DNA from: a bacterium
GTDB lineage: Bacteria > Acidobacteriota > Terriglobia > Terriglobales > Acidobacteriaceae
Direction: 5' to 3'
Length of the DNA: 62,316 bases
Assembly (NCBI GenBank): GCA_026225095.1
Contig: JAMFSC010000108.1
Span: 1-62,316, forward strand
In this document: positions 16,338-25,238 of the stretch, piece by piece
How the letters are laid out: every line of letters begins with the position of its first letter
Position numbering within the stretch: position 1 is the first letter of the stretch
Position numbers and translations under genes: made by a program
Notes under the pieces: model-generated
The model's input: the letters and a program-made list of their open reading frames with translations, nothing else
Told to the model about the DNA's origin: nothing
Database searches by the model: none

Positions 16338-19300
16338 ATGAGACTTATTCGTATCGCAATGAGGTATTCGCTCCTGGCGCTGTGCGCGCTTGGGTTGAGC
16401 GTGGCTTCGGCACAGAGCACCAATTCGGGTGATATTCGAGGGACGGTGACCGACTCGACCGGTGCCCTGCTGCCCGATGTGACGGTGACCGTGACCAACA
16501 AGGACACGGGTGTGACCAAGGTCTTGACCACCAACTCGGACGGGCTGTATGACACGTCCTCGATCGTGGTGGGGAACTACCAGATGACGTTTGAGAAGCT
16601 GGGCTTCTCGAAGTTCGAGCGGTCTTCGATCACGCTGCAGGTGGGGACTTCGACGGTGAACGCGGCGTTGAAGATCGGGGCTACGACGGAAGAGGTTGTG
16701 GTCAATACGGATATTCCGTTGTTGACGACGGAGAGCGGGGAGCAGTCTACGACGCTCGAGGCGCGATCGATGGCGGTGTTGCCGAACTCGGGGCAGGATT
16801 GGCAGAATTTTACGATTCTGATTCCGGGGACCTCGGGTGCGGTCAGTGGATCGGCGGGGGCGGTCAATCCGGGGCAGGAGATCTCGGCGAACGGGAATCT
16901 TCCTTATAGCAATGTGCTGGCGGATGGATCGACGAGCACGCTTTCGCATAGCGCCAACGCGGATGTGAATGTGTTTGAGACGGTGGCGGAGTTGCAGGTT
17001 TCGACTTCGGCGTTTTCGGCTCAGTATGGGATCGGCGGGATCATCTTTAACCAGATCAGCAAGGGTGGAACGAATCGGTTTCATGGATCGGCGTATGAGT
17101 ATCTGCAGAACGACGACTTCAATGCGGCGCAGTATGGGTTCGGCAATAAGGTGCCTGTGCCACGGCTGCGATACAACAACTTCGGTGGATCGGTCGGTGG
17201 ACCGATTCTGAGGAACAAGGCGTTCTTCTACTTCAACTACGATCAGATTATTCATAAGGGCGCGGGCAACAACACAACTCAGACGGTGCCTACGGAGGCG
17301 GTGAAGGCTGGCGACTTTACGGGACAGCCGCTGATCTATGACCCGACCACGCAGACGATCGGGCATGACAGCGCGGGTAATCCCTACCCGATTCGGAGGT
17401 CGTTTCTGAGTGAGTATGGGGTGAATGCGGTTCCGGCGGCTTTGCAGGACAAGGTTGCGGTGAACTTTCAGAAGTTCTACCCTGCGCCGTCCAATCACAT
17501 CCCGGGTAGTGCGTTTGTTGGTGGTTCTCTGAACAGTGTCGGCCTTCTGCAGAATAATTTCTTTTCGACGGTTCCGAACAGCAATCCGTTCCGCAAGTAC
17601 TTCGGGCGCCTGGACTATGACGTGACGAAGAGCAACCGGATTACGGCTTCGGTGACGACGGGCGATAACCCGGCGGTGTTCCCGAATTCAGTGTCGGCTT
17701 GCCCGGTGGGATGCCAGAGCGGGGATGTAGAGCGGTACAACTCGCAGATATCGGATGTCTGGACGATCAGCCCACGCATCATCAACGAAGCCCGCATGGG
17801 GTATACGTACCAAGGGAACTTCTATGCGGATCAAGCCCTGAACAAGGGCTATGCCGCTCAGTTGGGATGGCAGTTCGCTAAGGCGGATGACTTTCCGGCG
17901 GTTCAGTTTATTACCAACTATCCGTATGCGTGGATCAACCCGAGTTCGAATGCGGTTTACAAGGAGCATGTGTTCGATCCGTCGGATGTGGTGACGATGA
18001 TCCTGGGTAAGCATGTGCTGCACTTTGGTGGGGAGTTTCAGTTCTTCCGGGACGACTCGACGGCGTGGGGCAATACGAATGCGGGGACGCTGCAGTTCTC
18101 GGGCCAGTACACGCAGAATTGGACGGTGGATCAAAATTCGGGCAAGGCGAGTCCGGATTCATCGACTGGAACGGATTATGCCGACTTTTTGTTGGGAGAT
18201 GCGCAGAACTGGAATGCGCAGGTCTCGCCGGAGTATGGGGCGCGGCTGAAGAGTCCGCAGGTGTTTATCCAGGACGACTACAAGGTGAAGCCGAATCTGA
18301 CGCTGAACATCGGGCTGCGGTACCAGGTTCGTCATGGCTGGAACGAGGTTCATGGCAATGAGATGGTCTTCGATCCGACAGTTACAAATCCGGTGACGGG
18401 AACTCCGGGAGCACTGTGGTTCGGGAGCACGAAGGCGAATGGACGTGGATCGCTGCATGACACGGTGACGACGACGTTCCTTCCCCGGTTCGGTTTCGCG
18501 TACCTTCCGGTTCCGAACATGACGATTCGAGGCGGCTTCGGCGTGTATGCCTACAACCTGAGCCTGGATACGTACGGACAGGGAATTGGCGATGCGTTCA
18601 GTTCCTTGGGAAGTATCTCCGATCAGACCAACGGAATTACTCCGATCACCAAGCTGGGTGGAACCGGCGCGGGGTTGCCGTATACCCCCTCTTCGACGGA
18701 TCCGGGGCGTTTGAACGGGCAGAACGTGAACTATGTTCAGTTCCACACGCCGACTCCTGAGATCTACCAGTGGAACCTGGCGATGCAGAAGGAGATCGGC
18801 ACCAACATGGTGTTCGAGATGGCGTATGTGGCGAGCCATGGGTTCAATCTGAACTTCCCGACGGATCTGAACCAGATCCCGGTGGGTCGTCTATCGCCGA
18901 GCGATAGCCAGAGGGATCGTCCATACCCGGTTTACGGAAGCATCAAGGGGAGCACGAACAATGCGATCTCCAACTACCACTCGCTCCAGGCGACGGTGAG
19001 CCGGAGACTCTCTTCGGGGCTCAGCTTCAACTTCAACTACACCTGGTCGCATTTTCTGGACGATGCGGATTCGTCGGCGTGGGGAGGAAGGGGCGGGGCG
19101 CAGGATTTCCAGAATGGAAGCGACCCGGGTCTGAATTACAGCAACTCGAACTTTGACGTGCGCAATGCCTTCAAGGGGAATGTGGTGTATGAGCTTCCGT
19201 TCGGAGCCGGGCGGCGCTTCCTGAATCACAACTACCTTCTGGATAAGGTGATCGGCGGTTACCAGGTGGCGAGCACGATTCAGCTCAATAGCGGGAACCC

Positions 19301-19733
19301 GTTCTCGGTGTTTGCTTCGGATGCAGTGAGCTATTCCCAAGCGGGCAGAGTGTTTCCTAACTACTCGGGACTACCCGTCACGCCGAGGAATGGTCGGAGT
19401 ATCGCGGAGTGGTACAACCCCACAGCCTTCACGTTGCCAGCGAATGGAACGTATGGCAATGTGCGGCGGAACAGTGTGTATGGGCCGGGGATCGAGCTTG
19501 TGAACATCTCGGCGGGAAAGAAGTTCGATCTCTACGAGGGGGTCAAGCTGCAGATTCGGGCGGATGCGACGAATGCGTTCAACCATGCCAGCTTCAAGCC
19601 TCCTGCGGGCGATCTGGCGACGGCTCCCGGGCAGAAACCGGGAATCGCTTTCCCCGAGAATGCTGGTACGAAGATTTCGGACACGCAGGTCGGAGGACGG
19701 ACGATTCAGTTGGGGGCTCGGTTGGAGTTCTAA
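16338..19733 (+). CDS. Oar-like TonB-dependent receptor with N-terminal carboxypeptidase-regulatory-like domain
   Basis: Start set at 16338 because TTGGAGG lies 5 bases upstream. The protein has 1131 residues. A signal peptide (LLALCALGLSVASAQ) is followed by an immunoglobulin-like domain, SGDIRGTVTDSTGALLPDVT to about residue 110, typical of Oar/CarboxypepD_reg proteins. A plug domain follows (VVVNTDIPLLTTESGEQS...), then a very long beta-barrel ending in LGARLEF, with the C-terminal Phe that guides barrel insertion. Terriglobia encode many such receptors, thought to take up oligosaccharides or peptides. The substrate is unknown. A terminator follows at 19757, so it is a single-gene unit. 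Confidence 0.92.
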   Translation: MRLIRIAMRYSLLALCALGLSVASAQSTNSGDIRGTVTDSTGALLPDVTVTVTNKDTGVTKVLTTNSDGLYDTSSIVVGNYQMTFEKLGFSKFERSSITLQVGTSTVNAALKIGATTEEVVVNTDIPLLTTESGEQSTTLEARSMAVLPNSGQDWQNFTILIPGTSGAVSGSAGAVNPGQEISANGNLPYSNVLADGSTSTLSHSANADVNVFETVAELQVSTSAFSAQYGIGGIIFNQISKGGTNRFHGSAYEYLQNDDFNAAQYGFGNKVPVPRLRYNNFGGSVGGPILRNKAFFYFNYDQIIHKGAGNNTTQTVPTEAVKAGDFTGQPLIYDPTTQTIGHDSAGNPYPIRRSFLSEYGVNAVPAALQDKVAVNFQKFYPAPSNHIPGSAFVGGSLNSVGLLQNNFFSTVPNSNPFRKYFGRLDYDVTKSNRITASVTTGDNPAVFPNSVSACPVGCQSGDVERYNSQISDVWTISPRIINEARMGYTYQGNFYADQALNKGYAAQLGWQFAKADDFPAVQFITNYPYAWINPSSNAVYKEHVFDPSDVVTMILGKHVLHFGGEFQFFRDDSTAWGNTNAGTLQFSGQYTQNWTVDQNSGKASPDSSTGTDYADFLLGDAQNWNAQVSPEYGARLKSPQVFIQDDYKVKPNLTLNIGLRYQVRHGWNEVHGNEMVFDPTVTNPVTGTPGALWFGSTKANGRGSLHDTVTTTFLPRFGFAYLPVPNMTIRGGFGVYAYNLSLDTYGQGIGDAFSSLGSISDQTNGITPITKLGGTGAGLPYTPSSTDPGRLNGQNVNYVQFHTPTPEIYQWNLAMQKEIGTNMVFEMAYVASHGFNLNFPTDLNQIPVGRLSPSDSQRDRPYPVYGSIKGSTNNAISNYHSLQATVSRRLSSGLSFNFNYTWSHFLDDADSSAWGGRGGAQDFQNGSDPGLNYSNSNFDVRNAFKGNVVYELPFGAGRRFLNHNYLLDKVIGGYQVASTIQLNSGNPFSVFASDAVSYSQAGRVFPNYSGLPVTPRNGRSIAEWYNPTAFTLPANGTYGNVRRNSVYGPGIELVNISAGKKFDLYEGVKLQIRADATNAFNHASFKPPAGDLATAPGQKPGIAFPENAGTKISDTQVGGRTIQLGARLEF

Positions 19734-19756
19734 CCCTTCGCTGCTTTAGGAAATGG

Positions 19757-19787
19757 ATGGACGGCCCTGGCGGGTCGTCCATTTTTT
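19757..19787 (+). terminator. Rho-independent terminator of the Oar-like receptor gene
   Basis: Arms ATGGACGGCCC (19757-19767) and GGGTCGTCCAT (19772-19782) pair over 11 bp with one G-U, loop TGGC, followed by a run of T to 19787. It begins 24 bases after the stop codon. Confidence 0.88.
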
Positions 19788-19798
19788 CTTGCCACAAA

Positions 19799-19888
19799 GA
19801 CAAACGCAGATTCCCTTCGGGGATGACAGACAGAAGAGCAAGAGCAAGAGCAAGAGCAAGGGCAAGGGCAAGGGCAAAGGCAAGGGCG
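19799..19888 (+). repeat. Dispersed palindromic repeat copy 4 with a hexamer tandem tract
   Basis: The element ACAAACGCAGAT, hairpin TCCCTTCGGGGA and ATGACAGACAG is at 19799-19834. It is followed by about nine tandem hexamers from 19835: four AGAGCA, three AGGGCA, one AAGGCA and one AGGGCG. This is the cleanest hexamer tract in the window. Confidence 0.85.
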
Positions 19889-20035
19889 GAAGCAACGGCA
19901 ACAGCCAATACGGGGGTCTCTCCACTTCGCTTCGCTTCGGTCGAGATGACGAATGTCTTGGCGCTCTCTTGCCTTCTTATTCGCTTGCGCAATTGCTCTC
20001 TTACGCTCTTGCTCTGTTGCTCTCGGAGCGATGCT

Positions 20036-22723
20036 CTAGCCGTCGGCGCGTAGGCTGATCATGGGGTCGATGCGGGAGGCGCGGCGGGAGGGGAGGTAGC
20101 AGGCGAGGAGGGAGACGGCGGTGAGGAGGATGGGGACGAGGGTGAAGGTGATGGCGTCGTAGGGGTGGACTCCGTAGAGCATGGTGGTGGCTAGTTTGGA
20201 GGCGGCGAGGGCTAACGGGAGGCCGATGGCGATGGAGGCCAGGGCGAGGCGCATGCCTTCGGTGAGGAGGAGGTGCTGGACGGATTCGATGCGGGCTCCG
20301 AGGGCCATGCGGATGCCGATCTCCTTGGTGCGCTGGCTGACGGAGTAGCTCATGACGCCGTAGAGGCCGATGGTGGCGAGGGCGAGTCCGATGGCGGCGA
20401 AGACGGTGAAGAGGGTTCCGACGAGGCGGGGGAGGAAGAGGGCGTCTTTGAGGTGCTGCTCGATGGTCTGGATGTTGAAGATGGCGAGGGTGGGGTCGAG
20501 GTCGCGGATGGTGGAGCGGACGAGGGTGGTAAGGGAGGTCGGGTCGGCTTCGTAGCGGATCATGATCTGGTAGCCGTCGCCGGATGGGTCGGCGGGGATG
20601 GTCTGGGCGAGGGCGCGGTAGAGGACGGGGCGCTGGTTTTCGCCGATGGTGCGGGACTTGGTGTCTTTGACGACGCCGATGATGTCGTAGGGGGTTCCGG
20701 CTCCGTTGACGCGCTGGCCGATGGGGTTCTGGTGGGGGAAGAGGCGGCGGACGAACTCTTCGTTGACTACCGCGGCGATGGGGGCTTTGGATTTGGATTT
20801 TGGGTCGGTGATGGTGGGGGCGGTGTCCTGCGGGGTGAAGTCGCGGCCGGAGAGCCGGGGGATTCCGAGGGTTTCGAAGTAGCCGGGGCTGGCCATGTAG
20901 AGCTCGACGGAGGGGGGCTCCTGCTGGCTGGGCTGGCCGGGGACGGAGAAGCCGTCGGAGCGGTGGCCCATGGAGAGGGGGACTCCGTCGGTGGTGGTGG
21001 CGGAGAGGACTCCGGGGAGTTGGAGGACGCGGTCGCGCAAGGTTGCGAGGAAGCGGGCGGTGCGGGCGGGGGTGTAGCCGTGGACCTGGGGGTCGATGGC
21101 GAGGATGAGGATTCCGGTGGAGCGGAAGCCGGGGTCGATCTGGGCGGCGCGCTGGAGGCTGCGGAGGAAGAGGCTGGCGGCGCAGAGGAGGATGAGGGAG
21201 AGGGAGATCTGGGCGACGACGAGGAGGTCGCGGAGCTTGAAGCGGCGGCCGGGGCGGGTGTTGGCGTCTTCACCCTTGAGGGCGTTGGGCATGTGGGGGC
21301 GGGACGCACTCCAGGCGGGGACGATTCCGCAGAGGAATCCGGCGACGAGGGAGAGGGCGAGGGAGTAGAGGAGGGTTCGCCAGTCGAGGTCGACCGACAG
21401 GTCCATGGGGATGGGGACGGGGAGGCGGAAGGAGGAGAGGGCGGAGGTGGCGGCGACGGAGAGGAGGACTCCGACGGCTCCACCGGCGAGGGCGAGGGTG
21501 AGACTTTCGAGGAGGAGCTGGCGCATGAGCTGGGCACGGGTGGCTCCGAGGGCGACGCGGACGGCCATCTCGCGCTGACGGCGGGCTCCCTGGGCGAGCA
21601 TGAGGTTGGCTACATTGGCGCAGGCGATCGACAGGACGAGGAGGACGACGACGGAGAGGGAGGCGAGGAAGAGCTCGATGCTGCGCTTGTCGCGTGGGCC
21701 GATGGATCCGCCGGGCATCAGGCGGAAGCCGTGTCCCTTGTCGGTGGCGGGGTACTGGCGGGCGAAGTCGGTGGCGAGGACGTGGAGTTCGGCGGAGGCC
21801 TGGGACTGGGTGACGCCGGGTTGGAGGCGGGCGGCGGAGCGGAGGTAGTGCCAGTCGCGGCGGGAGGGGTCGGGGGGATTGGTGGCGAGCTGCGGGAGAT
21901 CGCCGAGGGGGACCCAGAACTGGGGGTCGAGGAGGAGGTCGATGCCGCGGAAGCTGCGGGGGGCGACTCCGATGACGGTGTAGGGGTGGCCGGAGAGGAG
22001 GATGGTTTTGCCGAGGATGGCCTTGTCGGCGGCGAAGCGGTGCTGCCAGAGGGCGTAGCCGAGGACGATGACGGGAGAGGTGTCTTCGGCGGGGGAGAAG
22101 CCTCGGCCGAGGGGGAGGGAGAGCTGGGTGACGTCGAAGAAGTTGGTGGTGGCGGCCTGGCCCCAGATGCGTTCGGGCTCGCCGGTGCCACCGATGGAGG
22201 CGGGGAGGAGATCGACGTAGGCGGAGATTCCGGAGAAGGACCTGGCGTGGTCGCGGAGGTCCTGGTAGCTGGGCATGGAGAGGGAGTTGCAGCACCCACC
22301 GGTGTCGTCGTCGAGGTAGACGGTGGTGAGGGTGTGGGGGTCGCCGACGGGGGCGGGGCGGAGGAGGATCTTGCTGACGATGGAGAAGATGGTGGCGTTG
22401 GCGGCGATTCCGAGGCCGATGGAGAGGACGACGACGAGGACGAGGCCGGGGGTGCGGGCGAGGCGGCGGAGGCTGTAGAGGAGGTCGCGGAAGAGCGATT
22501 CGGCGGTGGACTCCCAGCCGGCGTTCCAGACCTGGGCGCGGACGGATTCGGCGGGGCCGGTCTCGGCGATGGCCTGGCGGAGGGCCTCGTGGGGTGGGAT
22601 GCCGCGGCGGAGTTTTTCCTGGACGGCGGCTTCGCGGAAGCCCTGGAGCTCTTCTTCGATGTCGGCGTTGCGGCGGTTGCGGTGGAGGAGGGCGCGGAGG
22701 CCGGATTTCAGGTGGTTGAACAT
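20036..22723 (-). CDS. FtsX/MacB-type permease of the acidobacterial ADOP family
   Basis: Start set at 22723 (MFNHLKSGLRALLHRNRR) with GGGAG upstream; the frame continues upstream only by chance. The 895-residue protein has an N-terminal cytoplasmic stretch with the EELQGFREA region typical of ADOPs. It then has two MacB_PCD plus FtsX repeats: helix near residues 95-115, three helices near 370-480, then the second periplasmic domain and three C-terminal helices ending in PSRRASRIDPMISLRADG. ADOPs are duplicated permeases without their own ATPase, frequent in this phylum and usually next to PadR genes. The transported molecule is unknown. The PadR gene lies 104 bases upstream on the same strand. 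Confidence 0.9.
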   Translation of the reverse strand: MFNHLKSGLRALLHRNRRNADIEEELQGFREAAVQEKLRRGIPPHEALRQAIAETGPAESVRAQVWNAGWESTAESLFRDLLYSLRRLARTPGLVLVVVLSIGLGIAANATIFSIVSKILLRPAPVGDPHTLTTVYLDDDTGGCCNSLSMPSYQDLRDHARSFSGISAYVDLLPASIGGTGEPERIWGQAATTNFFDVTQLSLPLGRGFSPAEDTSPVIVLGYALWQHRFAADKAILGKTILLSGHPYTVIGVAPRSFRGIDLLLDPQFWVPLGDLPQLATNPPDPSRRDWHYLRSAARLQPGVTQSQASAELHVLATDFARQYPATDKGHGFRLMPGGSIGPRDKRSIELFLASLSVVVLLVLSIACANVANLMLAQGARRQREMAVRVALGATRAQLMRQLLLESLTLALAGGAVGVLLSVAATSALSSFRLPVPIPMDLSVDLDWRTLLYSLALSLVAGFLCGIVPAWSASRPHMPNALKGEDANTRPGRRFKLRDLLVVAQISLSLILLCAASLFLRSLQRAAQIDPGFRSTGILILAIDPQVHGYTPARTARFLATLRDRVLQLPGVLSATTTDGVPLSMGHRSDGFSVPGQPSQQEPPSVELYMASPGYFETLGIPRLSGRDFTPQDTAPTITDPKSKSKAPIAAVVNEEFVRRLFPHQNPIGQRVNGAGTPYDIIGVVKDTKSRTIGENQRPVLYRALAQTIPADPSGDGYQIMIRYEADPTSLTTLVRSTIRDLDPTLAIFNIQTIEQHLKDALFLPRLVGTLFTVFAAIGLALATIGLYGVMSYSVSQRTKEIGIRMALGARIESVQHLLLTEGMRLALASIAIGLPLALAASKLATTMLYGVHPYDAITFTLVPILLTAVSLLACYLPSRRASRIDPMISLRADG

Positions 22724-22754
22724 TGGGGGTCTCCCTTGGAACGGGTTCGGTGTG

Positions 22755-22805
22755 GAAGAGAACAAACGCAGATTCCCTGCGGGAATGACAGACAGAAAGG
22801 CAAAG
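22755..22805 (+). repeat. Dispersed palindromic repeat, copy 5
   Basis: The 44 bases 22755-22798 are identical to 23278-23321 (copy 6). It lies between the padR and ADOP genes. Confidence 0.85.
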
Positions 22806-22827
22806 ACGGCTGCAGCAGAAACAGGCG

Positions 22828-23157
22828 CTAGGCTTCGAGGATGCGGTTGATGGCGGCGATCTGGCGGCCCCAGGCGGCGGTCTCGGTCTTGAGGGCTTTG
22901 CGGCCCTGGGGGGTGAGGATGTAGTACTTGGCGCGGCGATTGTTTTCGGTGGCGCGCCACTCGGCCTGGATGCTGCCGTCGCGCTCCATGCGGCTGAGGG
23001 CGGGGAGGAGGGAGCCGGGATTGACGCGGAAGGCACCGTCCGAGACCTGCTCGAGGCGGAGGGCGATTCCATAGCCGTGCATGGGTTCGAGTGCGAGGGT
23101 CTTGAGGACGAGCATCTCGAGCGTTCCCTGGACGAGGTCGGTGGGTTTCTCGGGCAT
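22828..23157 (-). CDS. PadR-family transcriptional regulator
   Basis: The 109-residue protein matches small PadR regulators: LVQGTLEMLVLKTLALEPMHGYGIA as the start of the winged helix, VNPGSLLPALSRMERDGSIQAEW as recognition helix and turn, and RRAKYYILTPQGRKAL as the wing. The C-terminal helix is the dimerisation arm. PadR proteins of this type often repress a neighbouring membrane protein gene; here the ADOP permease follows on the same strand. The gene is bracketed by two nearly identical direct repeats. Confidence 0.92.
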   Translation of the reverse strand: MPEKPTDLVQGTLEMLVLKTLALEPMHGYGIALRLEQVSDGAFRVNPGSLLPALSRMERDGSIQAEWRATENNRRAKYYILTPQGRKALKTETAAWGRQIAAINRILEA

Positions 23158-23277
23158 GGTGGTGGTTCTCCGGTTGAAGGGGCTGGTGGTTGGTCTCCAC
23201 TAGGCTGTCAAGAGGAGTACGGGTGTGGTTCGGGGAAAGTTCCGTGGTTTTTTTGGAGGGGATTTGGTGGTGGTGTA

Positions 23278-23327
23278 GAAGAGAACAAACGCAGATTCCC
23301 TGCGGGAATGACAGACAGAAAAGCAAA
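23278..23327 (+). repeat. Dispersed palindromic repeat, copy 6
   Basis: Same element and orientation as copy 5, on the other side of padR. The hairpin is ATTCCC-TGC-GGGAAT. Confidence 0.85.
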
Positions 23328-23394
23328 GGCCCCTACGCGAGGGCACCGGCTGCGTGCAATCGCAGCTTATCTTGATCCAGGTGAGGGTTTGAAT

Positions 23395-24420
23395 ATGCGT
23401 TCTTTGTCTCTGCTTTGCGGTCTTCTTCTGGTTTCGCCGGGTGTGATGATGGCGAACGATTACACAGTGCTGGCTACGCCGGCGACGGTGGAGTGGGGTC
23501 ACTATGCGGCCAATGCAAAGCCGGCGGTGACGGTGCATAGCGGCGACACGGTGAAGATTCAGACGCTGTCGACATGCGGTCCGACGGATCGGCTGATTGA
23601 GCGGGGGGTCAAGGCGGAGGATATACCGCTCTATAACGATGCGGTGTACAAGGGGTATCCGGAGAAGGAGAAAGGGCCGGGTGGGCATATTCTGACGGGG
23701 CCGGTGGCGATCGAGGGGGCGGAGCCGGGGGATGTGCTGGAGGTGCAGATTCTGAAGGTGGATATCGATGCGAACTTCGCATGCAATGGGTTCGGGCTGC
23801 ACCGGGGGTTTCTGCCGATGGAGTTCCCTTATAGCCGGCAGAGGCTGATTCCACTGGACAGGGTGAAGATGATCGGACACTTTGCGCCGGGGATCGAGAT
23901 TCCGCTGCATCCGTTCTTTGGGAGCATGGGCGTGGCTCCGGGGGCGGGGCGGGTGGATAGCGCTCCGCCGTTTGCTCATGCGGGAAATATGGATAACAAG
24001 GAGCTGGTGGCGGGGACTACGCTCTACATTCCTGTCGCAGCGAAGGGCGCTCTGTTTGTCGCGGGAGATGGGCACGCGGGGCAGGGGAACGGTGAGGTCG
24101 ACATCACCGCGATGGAGACGTTTCTGACAGGGACGTTCCGGTTTGTGGTGCATAAGAACAAGGCGATGGCGTGGCCGAGGGCGGAGACTCCGACGCACTA
24201 CATCACGATGGGCTTCAGCCCGGATCTGAAGGAGGCGACCGAGCATGCGCTACGGGAGATGATCGACTTCCTGGTGGAGGAGAAGCATATGACGCGGGAC
24301 GATGCGTACATGCTATCGAGCGTGGCGGTAGACCTGGATATTACGCAGCTGGTGGATGGGAATGTGGGGGTTCATGCGATGTGTCCGAAGAATATCTTTA
24401 CGGGGGTGGCGGGGAGGTAG
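23395..24420 (+). CDS. Exported acetamidase/formamidase family protein
   Basis: Start at 23395 with GAGGG about 8 bases upstream. The 341-residue protein has a signal peptide (LSLLCGLLLVSPGVMMA). The rest matches the FmdA/AmdA fold: GHILTGPVAIEGAEPGDVLEVQIL, HPFFGSMGVAP, GGR-like PFAHAGNMDNKELVAGTTLYIPV, GDGHAGQGNGE and a C-terminal LSSVAVDLDITQLVDGNVGVHAM. Family enzymes hydrolyse short amides to ammonia and the acid. Export is unusual for cytosolic formamidases but known for this secreted subgroup. Substrate uncertain. Confidence 0.85.
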   Translation: MRSLSLLCGLLLVSPGVMMANDYTVLATPATVEWGHYAANAKPAVTVHSGDTVKIQTLSTCGPTDRLIERGVKAEDIPLYNDAVYKGYPEKEKGPGGHILTGPVAIEGAEPGDVLEVQILKVDIDANFACNGFGLHRGFLPMEFPYSRQRLIPLDRVKMIGHFAPGIEIPLHPFFGSMGVAPGAGRVDSAPPFAHAGNMDNKELVAGTTLYIPVAAKGALFVAGDGHAGQGNGEVDITAMETFLTGTFRFVVHKNKAMAWPRAETPTHYITMGFSPDLKEATEHALREMIDFLVEEKHMTRDDAYMLSSVAVDLDITQLVDGNVGVHAMCPKNIFTGVAGR

Positions 24421-24448
24421 AGCGTGGGGGCCTGGAGCTGTGGTGGTC

Positions 24449-24496
24449 CGCCCCACCTTAGCGACGGTGAGACGTGTCGCGAAGGTGGGGCACCCG
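24449..24496. repeat. Convergent-junction hairpin repeat, copy 1
   Basis: CCCCACCTTAGCGAC pairs with GTCGCGAAGGTGGGG (one mismatch) around a loop of about 12 bases. It lies between two genes that end towards each other (24420 and 24513). Confidence 0.85.
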
Positions 24497-24512
24497 GCTT
24501 GGTTGCGACACA

Positions 24513-24977
24513 TTAGTCGGCGATGCCTACGTTGGGGGGATCCTGGTTGAGGGCGGTGGCGAGGGCGACGAGGTGGTCCTGCTCGTCGGTGAGGATCTCG
24601 CGGATGGTCTCGGAGAGGGCGAACTCGTTGAGCTCGTCGGCCTGCTTGACGCGGCGGCGGTACTGGCGGATGGTCTCGGTCTCGTTTTCGAGGTCGAAGC
24701 GGAGCATGTCTTCGGCCTTTTCGGAGGTCTTGACGGGCTTGGGGGTGACGGAGGGCATGCCGCCGAGATAGTCGATCTGGTAGGCGATCTTGAGGGCGTG
24801 TTCGAGCTCTTCCTTGGCGTGGACCTCGAGCTCGCCGGCGATGTTCATGTACTGGGGTCCCTTGAGGACCTGGGAGTAGTTGCCGTAGGCGATGATCGCC
24901 TGGTACTCGCGGGAGAGGTCTTCGTTGAGAAGATCGATGAGTTTTTCGCGGGTGATGGCGGGGGCTGCTGTCGACAT
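24513..24977 (-). CDS. Ferritin-like di-iron protein (bacterioferritin/rubrerythrin type)
   Basis: The 154-residue protein is a four-helix bundle by pattern: helix 1 LIDLLNEDLSREYQAIIAY with the first Glu ligand, helix 2 AKEELEHALKIAYQ with the ExxH pair, helix 3 DLENETETIRQYRRRV and helix 4 ETIREILTDEQDHLVAL with the second ExxH-like pair (DEQDH). It probably oxidises and stores iron or scavenges peroxide in the cytoplasm. No haem-ligand Met is obvious, so a haem-free type is more likely than classical bacterioferritin. Confidence 0.82.
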   Translation of the reverse strand: MSTAAPAITREKLIDLLNEDLSREYQAIIAYGNYSQVLKGPQYMNIAGELEVHAKEELEHALKIAYQIDYLGGMPSVTPKPVKTSEKAEDMLRFDLENETETIRQYRRRVKQADELNEFALSETIREILTDEQDHLVALATALNQDPPNVGIAD

Positions 24978-25238
24978 GTTTTCTCCGTTTTCGTTCTGGA
25001 TGGTGTGATGCAGGATGGGGTGGATGCGAGGGCTGGGGCGTGGGCCTGGGCCGGATTTTACATTCGGTGGTGGCCTGGCGGGTATGGTTTTAGCGACGGA
25101 AACGATTTGCCTAAAAGATGCAATCCGACGGAGTGCGTTCGGGGATATGCTGCTCCTGCCTGACTCTTTTCAATGCATGCGTTTTGAACGATCACCCCGC
25201 TTTGGGGTTTGCGGTTATTGATCTGGAGGTCTGCTGCG

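Noticed and set aside
20273..22831. An 852-residue plus-strand frame rich in Gly, Glu, Asp and Val
   Set aside because: It is the antisense shadow of the ADOP permease gene, caused by high-GC codon use. No motif and no ribosome site.
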